The notes under the pieces were generated by a model, which saw nothing but the letters and a program-made list of their open reading frames with translations, ran no database searches and was not told the DNA's origin. From positions 1 through 64,000 of the forward strand of contig NZ_VSST01000014.1 in the NCBI RefSeq assembly GCF_019402665.1: 64,000 nucleotides of DNA. Reading direction: 5' to 3'. The position numbers and the translations under genes are program-made. This document shows, piece by piece, positions 39,761 to 49,154 of this stretch. Source of the stretch: Bradyrhizobium canariense. GTDB taxonomy: Bacteria > Pseudomonadota > Alphaproteobacteria > Rhizobiales > Xanthobacteraceae. The number at the start of each line of letters is the position of its first letter. Within the stretch, counting starts at the first letter, position 1.

Positions 39761-40339
39761 TCAGGCCTGCTTCATCGTCCGGAAGGTGATGGAATAGCGG
39801 CGCGCCTCGACCGGCGGGATGCTGTGCTCCCATTGCGACCGCGCCTCCCCGTCCATCATGTAAAGCGAGCGCGGCAGAGCTTCGAGCGTGTGGCGCTCCC
39901 ATTTGTCGCCGCCGCGGCGGCGGAAGCGGAATTTGCAGGACGAGCCGAGCGACAGGCCGAGGATTTTGTCGAAATGCGGCTTGTCGCGATGCCAGCCGAT
40001 GCCGACGCCGGCGTCGTATTCGGTGCAGAGCACTTGCCGCACGCTGCCGGCGGCAAGCCCCGCCCATGCCTCGACCTGCCGTGCGGCGGGGACGACCCAG
40101 TCCGGGATCGGCTCGGCCTCGGCCAGCCGCTGCAATGTGTAGTCATAGCGATAGCCGAAGGACGCCACCCGGCGGTTGCCCTCGAAGGCGCCGAACTGGA
40201 AGCGCTGGAGCGGCAATGCTGCGATGCGGCCGATGAGCGCCTGCTCGGCGGCGGCCTCGACGAAGTCATCGGTGTAGCGAAGGCCGGCAGGCCCTGCTTG
40301 CGGATCGGCGAACAAACCAAGCTGCGTCATTCCTCGCAT
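39761..40339 (-). CDS. AlkB-like 2-oxoglutarate/Fe(II) dioxygenase
   Basis: An AlkB family enzyme of about 190 aa that would repair alkylated nucleic acids by oxidative demethylation. The Fe ligands are HRD (GIGWHRDKPHFDKILGLSLGS) and the distal His in EHSIPP. The 2-oxoglutarate-binding Arg residues lie in ARRYSITFR at the C-terminus. The substrate lid region SFGYRYDYT is also typical. Two close ATGs (40339 and 40330) are possible, and neither has a well-spaced Shine-Dalgarno; the first is used here. It is divergent from a small membrane protein gene. Confidence 0.88.
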   Translation of the reverse strand: MRGMTQLGLFADPQAGPAGLRYTDDFVEAAAEQALIGRIAALPLQRFQFGAFEGNRRVASFGYRYDYTLQRLAEAEPIPDWVVPAARQVEAWAGLAAGSVRQVLCTEYDAGVGIGWHRDKPHFDKILGLSLGSSCKFRFRRRGGDKWERHTLEALPRSLYMMDGEARSQWEHSIPPVEARRYSITFRTMKQA

Positions 40340-40409
40340 TTCCGTGATGGAACCTAATGGTGGCTGATGCGACTTACATATGACGCGGAAAGTAACGTGC
40401 GAGGCTGTC

Positions 40410-40550
40410 ATGGCAGAGAAGCATACCGCCGATCCGGCAGAGATCATGCGGGCGACCGGTCATCCTGAGCTGGAATACGCCGCCGGCTGGACCATCGCCG
40501 GTCTGGTCACGATCGGCACCATCGTCGCCGCCTGGGTGTTCGCGATCTAG
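40410..40550 (+). CDS. 46-aa single-pass membrane protein
   Basis: A short frame too small for routine ORF cut-offs. The ATG at 40410 has GAGG 6 bp upstream. The product begins MAEKHTADPAEIMRATGHPE and ends with a hydrophobic helix (WTIAGLVTIGTIVAAWVFAI) at residues 27-46. No family is known to me. It overlaps the end of the histidine kinase gene by the shared tetranucleotide CTAG. The clear Shine-Dalgarno, helix and codon use support a real gene. Confidence 0.65.
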   Translation: MAEKHTADPAEIMRATGHPELEYAAGWTIAGLVTIGTIVAAWVFAI

Positions 40551-42133
40551 CCCATTGGAAACTGGAGCTCGAATGCCGCGCCGTCCTCGGTCGGCTTGAG
40601 CCTGATCGAGCCGCCATGGCTCGCCATCACCGCGCGCGCGATCGCGAGCCCCATCCCGGTGCCGCCCTGGTCGCGGCGGGTGGTGAAGAACGCGTCGAAG
40701 ATCCTGTCGCGGTTCGGCGCCGAGATCGGATCGCCGTCATTGCTCACGGTCAGACGCAGGGTCGTGCGCTCGTCGATCGCCTCCAGCCTGATTGTCCCGG
40801 CGTTGTGCCGCATCGCATTGTCCGCGAGGTGCGACAGCACGATCAGCGCCTTCTCAGCCGACATGCCGATCATCAGGTCAAGGCTGCCGCTGGCCTCGAT
40901 TGAGCTCGCTGGAAACCGGCTCCTGAGGTCGGCAATCACGGGCGCCAATTCGGTGCGCTCGTTTTGCGGCAGGCTTTCGGCACGCGCGAGTTCGCGCAGC
41001 CGCTGCGCCATCGCTTCCAGCCGATTTGTGTCGGACAGGATGTTGGCGATGAACGTCTCCTGCTCGGCCGGCGTCAGGCTCCCCGCTTTGCCCCGAACCG
41101 AATCCTGCAACAGCTCGGCGGCGCCCTTGATCGAGGTCAGCGGCGATTTCAGCTCGTGGGTGAGGTGGGCCGAGAAGGTCGCGATATAGTCCGAGCGCCG
41201 CGCCAGCTGCTCGGCCATGCCGAGGAAGCTGTGCGAGAGCTGCGCGAACTCGCGCGTACCGTAATGTCGGAGCGGCCTGAACGCCTCACGGTCGCCGCGG
41301 CCTATTCTGGTGGCGCGATCGATCAGTTCGCGCATCGGCAGCGTGATGGTGCGCGAGAATACGAGGCCGATCGCGATCGTGCCGAAAACCACAGCAAGCC
41401 CCGCCAGCACGAACTTGGCCCGCTCCTGATAGAGATGGTCGAAGATGTTGCTCGGCGTCCGCGTCGTGTAGATCACCCCCGCGACGCGGTTGTTGACGAT
41501 GACAGGCATTGCCGAAAACACGTGGACGCCGAGGCCGCGGCTGAAGGAATAGATCGACGGCGGCGGCTTGTCGGGCACGCGGTTGCGCAAGGTGGCGCGG
41601 TATTGGCCGTGCAGCGCGTCCGCGACCTCCTCGATATGGGCGAGCGATTGCCCGACCTCCTGCCGCCCCGCGATCACCACGCCTTGAGGATCGAGGATGC
41701 GAAAGCCTGCCAGCGTCACCTTCTGGGTCTCGCGGATGATCGGCGTCAGCTTTGCGCCGATCTCGACATAGGCGGGTTGCGCCGGCCGGGCCGCCGCCAG
41801 CGCCTCGGGCCGCCGCCGCAGCAGGTCGTTGGCGGTGAGATCGAGCGCGGGGCGGATCGGGGTGACCTGGTCGCCGGGGTCGGGCAGCACGTTCGGTGGC
41901 ACCTCGGCGCCGAGCGTGAGGCCGCTGTCGAGCCGCGCCGTGACCTCCTGCGCATAGATCGTCGCGAGCACGCGGCTCTGCGCGATCAGCTCGGCCTGGG
42001 TCTGGCGGATCAGCTGGTTGTCGTAGAGACGGAAGAAGAACAGGCCGACCAGCGGCAGCACGCCGACGGTCGCCAGCACCGTGAAGATCACGAGGGTAAG
42101 CGACGGCCGCCATTTGTCTGGCGCCGCGCTCAT
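40547..42133 (-). CDS. HAMP-domain sensor histidine kinase (CreC-like)
   Basis: A 528-aa membrane kinase. TM1 (LTLVIFTVLATVGVLPLVGLFFF) and TM2 (VLAGLAVVFGTIAIGLVFS) enclose a periplasmic region of about 200 residues with a PAS/Cache-like part (GFRILDPQGVVIAGRQEVGQSLAHI). A HAMP linker (RTITLPMRELIDRATRIGRGD), the phosphoacceptor His in SAHLTHELKSPLTSI, and HATPase boxes (DNAMRHNAG, GGTGMGLAIARAVMASHGGSI) follow. The ATG overlaps the regulator stop by ATGA. Together they form a two-component system whose ligand is unknown. Confidence 0.93.
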   Translation of the reverse strand: MSAAPDKWRPSLTLVIFTVLATVGVLPLVGLFFFRLYDNQLIRQTQAELIAQSRVLATIYAQEVTARLDSGLTLGAEVPPNVLPDPGDQVTPIRPALDLTANDLLRRRPEALAAARPAQPAYVEIGAKLTPIIRETQKVTLAGFRILDPQGVVIAGRQEVGQSLAHIEEVADALHGQYRATLRNRVPDKPPPSIYSFSRGLGVHVFSAMPVIVNNRVAGVIYTTRTPSNIFDHLYQERAKFVLAGLAVVFGTIAIGLVFSRTITLPMRELIDRATRIGRGDREAFRPLRHYGTREFAQLSHSFLGMAEQLARRSDYIATFSAHLTHELKSPLTSIKGAAELLQDSVRGKAGSLTPAEQETFIANILSDTNRLEAMAQRLRELARAESLPQNERTELAPVIADLRSRFPASSIEASGSLDLMIGMSAEKALIVLSHLADNAMRHNAGTIRLEAIDERTTLRLTVSNDGDPISAPNRDRIFDAFFTTRRDQGGTGMGLAIARAVMASHGGSIRLKPTEDGAAFELQFPMG

Positions 42134-42834
42134 GCGTCCTTCTCGCAGCGGCCGAGCTTGAAGCCGACGCCGTGGATGGTCTCGATGACATTGTCGCAGG
42201 CTAGCGCCGCGAGCTTGGCGCGGATGTTGCGAATGTGGCTGTCGATGGTGCGGTCGGAGACCTGGATGTTGAGCTGGTAGGCGGCCCGCATCAGCTGCTC
42301 GCGATTGAAGACCGAGGTCGGCCGGGTCAGGAACGCGCGCAAGATGCCGAATTCGATCGCGGTCAGCTTCAGCGGCGTGCCGGCGAAGGACGCGACATGC
42401 TGCTCGGGATCGACCAGGAGGCCGCCTTGCGCAAGTGCTGACGGCCCGGCCTTGGCCTCGCCATTGCGGGGGCTGAGGCGGCGCAGGATGACGTTGACCC
42501 GCGCCACCAGCTCGCGCGGACTGAAAGGCTTCGTCACGTAGTCGTCGCCGCCGATCTCGAGGCCGAGGATGCGGTCGATCTCCTCGTCGCGCGCCGACAG
42601 GAACAGGATCGGCACGTCGGAGCCTTTGCGCACCTCGCGGCAGACGTCGAGGCCGTCGAACTCGGGCATGCCGATGTCGAGTACGATCAGGTCGGGCTTG
42701 TCGGCGGCAAAGCGGCTCAGCGCCTCCTTGCCGTCGCGCGCCTCGATCACGTCCATGCCGGCTTTCTTCAAGGCAACGCGGATGACCTCGCGGATGTGAC
42801 CCTCGTCGTCGACGATGAGAATGCGGTGCGCCAA
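42130..42834 (-). CDS. OmpR/PhoB-family response regulator
   Basis: A 234-aa regulator. The receiver domain (RILIVDDEGHIREVIRVALKKAG) has its phospho-Asp in DLIVLDIGMPEFDGLDV and a conserved Lys in YVTKPFSPREL. The winged-helix DNA-binding domain from about residue 135 includes LTAIEFGILRAFLTRP and SDRTIDSHIRNIRAKL. It lies 19 bp after the DUF4173 gene and overlaps the kinase gene, so the three are likely one operon. It resembles CreB in organisation. Confidence 0.94.
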   Translation of the reverse strand: MAHRILIVDDEGHIREVIRVALKKAGMDVIEARDGKEALSRFAADKPDLIVLDIGMPEFDGLDVCREVRKGSDVPILFLSARDEEIDRILGLEIGGDDYVTKPFSPRELVARVNVILRRLSPRNGEAKAGPSALAQGGLLVDPEQHVASFAGTPLKLTAIEFGILRAFLTRPTSVFNREQLMRAAYQLNIQVSDRTIDSHIRNIRAKLAALACDNVIETIHGVGFKLGRCEKDA

Positions 42835-42853
42835 GAATCTCTCCGCTGCCTCG

Positions 42854-44344
42854 TTAGCCCGTCGGCCGAGCTTTCGCCAGCGCGTCCAGCCTGCGCTGGA
42901 GTCGCCAATTCCGGAAGCCCCAGCTCCGCCAAGCCAGATCCTGAAGCTGGACTTCTACAAGCCGATCGCGCCGCGACCCAAGGCAGTTGTCGTCCGACCG
43001 ATGAGCGATGACCTTGTCGAGGGCAGGCAGCGCCTGCGGTCCAAGTGTGAAGAGGTAGTTGGCATCGATGTTCAAGCCCTTACCCGACATTTCGTTGCTG
43101 TGGCTCAGATTATAGTCGGCGATGAACGCATCGAAGTTCACCAGCGAGCAGCCATACAGCGTGATCGTTAACGCGATCAGATTGGCGCCGACAAGCCACC
43201 GGTTGGAGCGGTCGAGCGCGATGCGGGCGACAATCAGGATCAGCCCGAGCGCCACCAGCCCCATCCAGATGAAGGCTGCGATGCGCCAGTAGGTCAGCAT
43301 GTAGATGTCAACGTAAAGGTCGAGGCGAAGGATGGCGGAGGCAACCAGCAGGACGTTCTGTCCCACCCAGAGATAGACCAGCGGCCGGACAATCTTCGAT
43401 TTCTCCGCCGGACCGCCCGGCCGCATCGCCACCAGCACGAAGGCGGCGGCGAGGAGCGCGGTCGCGATCAGCGGATAGGCGCCGCGATGAGCATAGGCCG
43501 CATAGGTCAAATTGGCCGGCAGCGCGACATGGCCCCAGAGGTAGATGCCGTCGAGAATGGACTGTGCCGCGAACAGCAGATTGAACAGGATCAGCGAGCG
43601 CAGAATGGTGGAGGGGCCCAGGAACTCAGCCGAGACTTGGGACGGCAGTGGCGGCGGCACGGGGCCATCGACGATCGTCGTTGTGGCAATCGTCTTGCGC
43701 CGCCAGCGCACATGGATGGACGGCCAGACCAGCGCCAGCATCATGGTCCAGAACAGCACGCGCGGGATGCTGACATAGTCGAGGATGAGCTTTGGATTGA
43801 GCAGAGACACCCACTGCTCGATCACCGGATTGGCGGCCGCGAACAGCGCGACGAAGACGGTGCTCAGCACAGCAGGCATCAGCCAGAGTGCGATGCCGCG
43901 GGTGAACCCCGACATGCTGAAGATATGCAGCGCGTCGAGGAAGAACCTGAAGGGCCCGAGCAGGAAGAGGTTGCGCAGCGCGCGGGCACGTTCAGGGAGC
44001 CCGGTCGTTTCCGGATTGGTCGCGAGCAGGAGCGCAATCATTAGTGACGCGAGCAGGATCAGGAAGGACAGCGTGTTGACCTCCTCGATGGCCGGGACGA
44101 GGCCGGCGACGAGAATACTCCCGCCGATCGTGGCGCGCCGCAAATCCAGGGTCGTATGATTGAAGAGCGCCGATACCAAAGCCGTCGCGATCGCAAAGAG
44201 CGTCAGCGATAGCCCGATCCGCTGGCCGTAGAACAGCCAGTCGGCGAGCGCGGCGAGAACCAGCGCGAGGCCGACTTTGGGCGGAATCGAGGAAGGCCTG
44301 ATCGGCTGGAGGTCCGAGGTGATCGTCGTAGCCAGGCTCGTCAT
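42854..44344 (-). CDS. DUF4173 multi-pass membrane protein
   Basis: A protein of about 496 aa with roughly twelve hydrophobic segments, for example VGLALVLAALADWLFYG, TRGIALWLMPAVLSTVFVALFAA and RSLILFNLLFAAQSILDGIYLWG. The family is known but uncharacterised. The C-terminal 90 residues are soluble (FTLGPQALPALDKVIAHRS...). The ATG at 44344 has AAAGG upstream; a start at 44377 is also possible. Being first in the operon with the regulator and kinase suggests it is a sensor partner or target, analogous in position to CreD. Confidence 0.85.
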   Translation of the reverse strand: MTSLATTITSDLQPIRPSSIPPKVGLALVLAALADWLFYGQRIGLSLTLFAIATALVSALFNHTTLDLRRATIGGSILVAGLVPAIEEVNTLSFLILLASLMIALLLATNPETTGLPERARALRNLFLLGPFRFFLDALHIFSMSGFTRGIALWLMPAVLSTVFVALFAAANPVIEQWVSLLNPKLILDYVSIPRVLFWTMMLALVWPSIHVRWRRKTIATTTIVDGPVPPPLPSQVSAEFLGPSTILRSLILFNLLFAAQSILDGIYLWGHVALPANLTYAAYAHRGAYPLIATALLAAAFVLVAMRPGGPAEKSKIVRPLVYLWVGQNVLLVASAILRLDLYVDIYMLTYWRIAAFIWMGLVALGLILIVARIALDRSNRWLVGANLIALTITLYGCSLVNFDAFIADYNLSHSNEMSGKGLNIDANYLFTLGPQALPALDKVIAHRSDDNCLGSRRDRLVEVQLQDLAWRSWGFRNWRLQRRLDALAKARPTG

Positions 44345-44531
44345 GTCCGGAAGACCTTTCGTGATGGGCGGCATCACGAAGTTTGAACGTCGTTTGTGCA
44401 GAAGGCGGGATCGTCGTCTGCACGATTTCAGGAGTCTTTTGCAGATTATGTGCAGGCGCGCTTTTGGTCCTTACGCGGCGCGAATCGCTTTGATAGGTGC
44501 GATGCGTTCATCACCTTGGGCGTGACGCATC

Positions 44532-45875
44532 ATGCAATTCCTCAATCGCATCGGTCTCATCCTACTCTGGTTGGCCGCGCCTCTCGTCGCATTTGCGGCC
44601 GCGAACAAGAACGATCCTTATCTGCTCGTGCTGCGGGGCGCCGGAAACATCGCGCTTGTCCTCACAAGCATCGTGATTGTGCTCATCCTGCTGCGTAGCG
44701 GGCGTTGGCGCACGATCGCCGGCCGGCTCCTTGTCATAGTCTGGTGCGTACCGCCGCTCCTGATGTCGGCGGCGCACCTGAAATTCGAACTGCGCAAGTA
44801 CGATGTTCTTGCCGCCAGTGCGGCCGAGGCGCGTCAGCTCGGACCTCACTTCATGGTCGGTTATTCCTCCTTCCCGGAGATCGCGCGCCTTGCCGAGCAA
44901 GGATTGATCGGCGGCATCTACGTCACCCGGCACAACATCCGGGGGCGGACCGTGGAGGCGCTGCGTGCCGAGATCGCGGCGCTCCAGGACAAGCGGCGAG
45001 CCGCCGGCCTGCCGGCGCTGGTCGTCGCCGCGGACCAGGAGGGCGGCATCGTCGGGCATCTTGCGCCGCCGTTGACGAAGCTGCCGGCGCTGGCGACGCT
45101 TGCCGGGCTTGCCCCCGATGACCAGCAGGCCAAAGCGGCAGGGTTCGGCCGCATCCACGGACGTGAACTCGCCGGGCTCGGCGTCAACCTCAATCTTGCA
45201 CCAGTGCTCGATCTCAAACCGCCGGTCCGGCGCAATCGCCTCGACTTTCACACACTCATCGGTCAGCGCGCGATTGCGACCGATCCGGCCGTCGTCGGCG
45301 CGATCGCGAGCGCTTATGTGCGTGGGCTGGAAGAATCCGGCGTCGGTGCCACGCTCAAGCATTTTCCCGGCATCGGCCGCGTTCGCACCGACACGCATCA
45401 TTTCAGCGCCAATCTCGACACGCCGGTGAAGGAGTTGGAAGCAACCGACTGGCTTCCGTTCCGCGAGGTGCTGTCGCATTCGCGCAGCGCGCTCATGGTC
45501 GGGCACGTCACGCTCACGGCCGTCGATCCCGACCGAGCTGCCTCGCATTCGAAGCGCGTCGTCGAGGGGATCATTCGCGACAAATGGGGCTATCAGGGCG
45601 TCGTCATGACCGACGATCTCGTGATGGGGGCGATCTACCAGCACGACGTCTGCCGGGCCGTTGTCGAGGCTATCAACGCGGGCGTCGATCTGCTGCTGGT
45701 CGCCTATGACGGCGCGCAATTCTACCGGATTTTCGCTTGCGCCCTGGATGGATCGCGGCAGGGCAAGCTCGATACGGCGATGCTGAGCGCGAGCGAGGCG
45801 CGGCTCGCGCGGGGTTTCCCGTCCGAGCAGGCGCGAGCCGCCTCACGCCCCGTGAGCGTCGCCCGCCAAAACTAG
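44532..45875 (+). CDS. Glycoside hydrolase family 3 protein (NagZ-like)
   Basis: A 447-aa protein. Two or three N-terminal hydrophobic segments (LILLWLAAPLVAFAAA, IALVLTSIVIVLILL, IAGRLLVIVWCVPPLLMS) anchor it. The GH3 catalytic domain follows: VAADQEGGIVGHL, GVNLNLAPVLDL, ATLKHFPGIGRVRTDTHH and the nucleophile in GVVMTDDLVMGA. The active-site His loop fits beta-N-acetylglucosaminidase-type GH3 enzymes, suggesting a role in peptidoglycan turnover, but anchorage to the membrane is unusual for cytoplasmic NagZ. It is divergent from the DUF4173 gene and convergent with the peptide-binding protein gene, sharing CTAG stops. Confidence 0.87.
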   Translation: MQFLNRIGLILLWLAAPLVAFAAANKNDPYLLVLRGAGNIALVLTSIVIVLILLRSGRWRTIAGRLLVIVWCVPPLLMSAAHLKFELRKYDVLAASAAEARQLGPHFMVGYSSFPEIARLAEQGLIGGIYVTRHNIRGRTVEALRAEIAALQDKRRAAGLPALVVAADQEGGIVGHLAPPLTKLPALATLAGLAPDDQQAKAAGFGRIHGRELAGLGVNLNLAPVLDLKPPVRRNRLDFHTLIGQRAIATDPAVVGAIASAYVRGLEESGVGATLKHFPGIGRVRTDTHHFSANLDTPVKELEATDWLPFREVLSHSRSALMVGHVTLTAVDPDRAASHSKRVVEGIIRDKWGYQGVVMTDDLVMGAIYQHDVCRAVVEAINAGVDLLLVAYDGAQFYRIFACALDGSRQGKLDTAMLSASEARLARGFPSEQARAASRPVSVARQN

Positions 45876-47491
45876 CCCTTCGCGAACTGACGGTAGTCCG
45901 GCTCGCGATGAAACCAGAACTCGTAACCGGTGATGGCCTTCTGCATGGCGACATCGTGGATCGGCTGGTTGAGCGGGACGACGGGAACATCGCGCATGCA
46001 GAGCGCGATGAAATCCTTCACGGCCTTGTCGTACTCGGCAGCATCCGTGGTGAACCGTGCCTTGTCGATCAGCGCGTCCATTTCCTTGTTCTGGTAGGAG
46101 GAGATGTTGAAGATCGAATTGTTGCCGTGGAAATTCCAGTAGAAGTAGTATTCGGGATAGTCGAGCCAGCCGCTGAAGCGGTTGAGCGCCAGAGGCAGCT
46201 CTTTCTTGTTCAGCGTCGTGCGCCAGTTCGCGCCGGGGATCTTCTCGATCGCCGCCTTGATGCCGATCTTGGCGAGACTTTCCTGGATCAGGATCGCGGT
46301 CGGCTCGCCGACCGTGGCGGTGCCGGTGTCGAGCGACAACGTTGTCTCCAAGCCGCTTTCGAATCCCGCCTCCTTCATCAACGCTTTGGCCTTGTCGAGA
46401 TCGGTGACGTAGGGAAACGCCTGCGGCCAGACCGGCTTTGAGACGTCTGCTGCTCCGCCATACATGGGAACGGCACGCCCGAAGAACGCGCTGTTCTGGA
46501 TCTGCTCATACGGCATCGCCCAGGCGACGGCTTGGCGCAGCTTCACATTGTCGAACGGCGGCTTTGCCGTGTTGAGCGCGACGGACCAGAGCGCGTTCGG
46601 GATCGGCACGCCCGAAACCTTGACCTTACCCTCCTTGATGATCTGCTCGAAGTCACGCGGTGCAAAGCCGCTGGAAATGTCCGCATCACCCCGCTCCAGC
46701 ATGGCGCGGCGGGTGCCGGCGGAAGGGACGTCGCGCGCGATCACGCGCCGGAGCTTCGGGAGAGGTCCGCTCTTCCAATCGTCGAAGCGCGCCAGCACGG
46801 TCTCGCTGCCCGGTTTCCAGCTTTCGATCCTGTAAGCGCCGCCGCCGGCCTCGTTGTTCCTGAGCCACGCCAGTGCCCACGGGTCTTCCGCCGTCGCGTT
46901 CTTTTTCGCAAGCTCCGAGTTGATGATGAAGGGCACGACCACCGCGACGTTGAACAGCAGCATCTTGTCCTTGCGCACATAGTCGATGCGGAAGGTGTGA
47001 TCGTCGACCACGACAAACTGCTCGGGTTTTTCCAGCGATCCCGCCGACATCTGGAAGGTCGGAAAGCCGCCGACCTTCACCGCGCGGTCGAACGACCATT
47101 TGACGTCTTTCGCGGTGACCGCCGTGCCGTCGTGGAATTTCGCGTCCTTTCGCAATTTGAAAGTGCAGGACATGCCGTCGGCCGCAACCTCGAAGCTCTC
47201 GGCGAGTTCAGGCGCGAGCGTTTCGCGGTCATAGGACAGCGTGCCGTCGGGGAGCGTCTTGGAGGCGTAGCTCAGCAGGCGATCGTAGCAATTCCAGGAC
47301 AGCCCGTTCACGGTTTGGTTGGAGCCGACGCCCTGCATGTCGAGCGAGTTCGGCCCGAGTTCCTGCACCACCAGCAGCGTCTCGCTGCGCCCTTGCGCCG
47401 TGGCAAAGCGCGGAGCGAGGGCGGTCATTCCGGCGAGGCCGAGGCCGCCGAGCACGCCGCGACGGTTTAGTTCGAATGATGATGCGCTCAT
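45872..47491 (-). CDS. Peptide/nickel-type ABC transporter substrate-binding protein (SBP family 5)
   Basis: A 539-aa periplasmic protein. The N-terminus NRRGVLGGLGLAGMTALAPRFATAQ is a twin-arginine-like signal. Family 5 features include LAPELAESFEVAADGMSCTFKLRKDAKFHDGTAVTAKDV near residue 90 and NTAKPPFDNVKLRQAVAWAM near residue 300. It should bind a peptide, opine or similar compound. There are no permease genes beside it. The start at 47491 was chosen because it sits at the signal sequence. It lies downstream of the hydantoinase gene on the same strand, and both could serve amide uptake and hydrolysis. Confidence 0.92.
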   Translation of the reverse strand: MSASSFELNRRGVLGGLGLAGMTALAPRFATAQGRSETLLVVQELGPNSLDMQGVGSNQTVNGLSWNCYDRLLSYASKTLPDGTLSYDRETLAPELAESFEVAADGMSCTFKLRKDAKFHDGTAVTAKDVKWSFDRAVKVGGFPTFQMSAGSLEKPEQFVVVDDHTFRIDYVRKDKMLLFNVAVVVPFIINSELAKKNATAEDPWALAWLRNNEAGGGAYRIESWKPGSETVLARFDDWKSGPLPKLRRVIARDVPSAGTRRAMLERGDADISSGFAPRDFEQIIKEGKVKVSGVPIPNALWSVALNTAKPPFDNVKLRQAVAWAMPYEQIQNSAFFGRAVPMYGGAADVSKPVWPQAFPYVTDLDKAKALMKEAGFESGLETTLSLDTGTATVGEPTAILIQESLAKIGIKAAIEKIPGANWRTTLNKKELPLALNRFSGWLDYPEYYFYWNFHGNNSIFNISSYQNKEMDALIDKARFTTDAAEYDKAVKDFIALCMRDVPVVPLNQPIHDVAMQKAITGYEFWFHREPDYRQFAKG

Positions 47492-47586
47492 GGGTGCCCC
47501 ACTCTTGAGAAATTTGCACCATAAAGAGGCAAGGCGCATGCCATCGGCCGCGCTTCACGGCGTCGCATCCCGTGCGGATCTCAGTC

Positions 47587-49041
47587 CTACGGCGTCACCG
47601 CTCCGCGGCGCACGGCGCGCGGGGCGGTCAGCTCTTTCCAAGTGGAATTGGCGACATGCACCGGCGAGAACGCCGGGCGCTCGACATAATGGCCGTCACC
47701 GGCCTCGGCGCGCAGATCGCCATCCTTCCAGACGATTCGGCCGCGCGACAGCGTCGCCGCCGGTCCGCCGGTGCAGGAAAAGCCCTCGAACACGTTGTAG
47801 TCGATCCGGCTCATCTGCCGCTTCGCGCTGATGGTCCTGCTCGCCTTGGGGTCCCAAACCACGACATCCGCGTCCGATCCGACGGCGACCGCGCCTTTGC
47901 GCGGATAGATGTTGAGGATGCGGGCGATGTTCGCCGAGGTCACCGCGACGAACTCTTCCTTGGTCAGCCGTCCTGTTGCAACGCCCGCTGTCCACAGCAG
48001 CGCAAGACGATCTTCGAGGCCGCCGGTGCCGTTCGGGATCTTTCTGAAATCGCCGAGCCCGAATCGTTTCTGCTCGGTAGTGAAGGCGCAGTGGTCGGTC
48101 GCGACCACTTGCAGCGAGCCGGCTTGGAGACCGGCCCAAAGACTATCCTGATGCGACCTGTCGCGGAACGGCGGCGACATCACGCGCTGCGCGGAATGAT
48201 CCCAATCCTTGTTCTGATATTCACCGGCGTCCAGCAGCAAGTGCTGGATCAGCGGCTCGCCATAGACGCGCTTGCCAGCTGCGCGTGCCCGCGCGATCGC
48301 CTCATGCGCTTCGCGGCAGCTCGTGTGTACGATGTAGACTGGCGTCCCCGTCATGTCGGCGATCATGATGGCGCGGTTGGTGGCTTCGCCCTCGACCTCC
48401 GGTGGCCGTGAATACGCGTGTCCCTCTGGCCCGGTGACACCGCGCGCGATCAGCGCCTCCTGCATCAGGGCGACGACGTCGCCGTTCTCCGCATGCACGA
48501 CGGGCATGGCGCCGAGATGGGCGCAGCGGGCGAACGAGTTGTAGAGCTCGTCGTCGTTCACCATCAGCGCGCCCTTGTAGGCCATGAAGTGCTTGAAGGT
48601 GTTGATGCCGTAGGTTTTGACCACGGTCTCCATCTCGTCATGGATCTGCTTCGACCAGGATGTTACGGCCATGTGGAAGCCGTAGTCGGAGGCCGCCTTC
48701 TCGGATTTGTGCCGCCACTCCTGATAGGCCGCGAGCATCGACTGGCCGGGATCGGGCAGACAGAAATCCACCACCATGGTGGTGCCACCGGCCAGCGCCG
48801 CCTTAGTCCCTGATTCGAAATCGTCCGCGGTGACAGTGCCCATGAACGGCATTTCGAGATGGGTGTGCGGATCGATGCCGCCCGGGATGACGTAGGCGCC
48901 GCCGGCATCGATGATCTCGCTGCCGGTGGGCGCGTCGAGCGATTGCCCGACCGCGACGACGGTCGCGCCGTCGATTAGCACGTCCGCGCGGCGCGAATGA
49001 TCATGATTGACGACGGTGCCGCCGCGGATGAGGAGGGGCAT
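47587..49041 (-). CDS. hydA: Dihydropyrimidinase (D-hydantoinase)
   Basis: A 484-aa cyclic amidohydrolase that opens dihydropyrimidine or hydantoin rings, as in reductive pyrimidine catabolism. Metal ligands lie in DPHTHLEM near residue 59, the carboxylated Lys in FKHFMAYKGALM near residue 150, His in VVHAENGD and YIVHTSCREAH, and Asp in VATDHCAFT. The ATG at 49041 has GGAGC upstream and begins MPLLIRGGTVVNHDHSRRADVLIDG; the longer open frame upstream is antisense noise. The neighbouring binding protein may supply the substrate. Confidence 0.93.
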   Translation of the reverse strand: MPLLIRGGTVVNHDHSRRADVLIDGATVVAVGQSLDAPTGSEIIDAGGAYVIPGGIDPHTHLEMPFMGTVTADDFESGTKAALAGGTTMVVDFCLPDPGQSMLAAYQEWRHKSEKAASDYGFHMAVTSWSKQIHDEMETVVKTYGINTFKHFMAYKGALMVNDDELYNSFARCAHLGAMPVVHAENGDVVALMQEALIARGVTGPEGHAYSRPPEVEGEATNRAIMIADMTGTPVYIVHTSCREAHEAIARARAAGKRVYGEPLIQHLLLDAGEYQNKDWDHSAQRVMSPPFRDRSHQDSLWAGLQAGSLQVVATDHCAFTTEQKRFGLGDFRKIPNGTGGLEDRLALLWTAGVATGRLTKEEFVAVTSANIARILNIYPRKGAVAVGSDADVVVWDPKASRTISAKRQMSRIDYNVFEGFSCTGGPAATLSRGRIVWKDGDLRAEAGDGHYVERPAFSPVHVANSTWKELTAPRAVRRGAVTP

Positions 49042-49154
49042 TGGATGCTCCGGAGAGGGAAGTGGACCTCGCGAAGCTAAGCGCGCTGCATGGGATGTGA
49101 CAGGTGAAATTTTAGCCAGTCGCCGCCGACAGTTGAGCTGTGCGCTCTCAGCCT

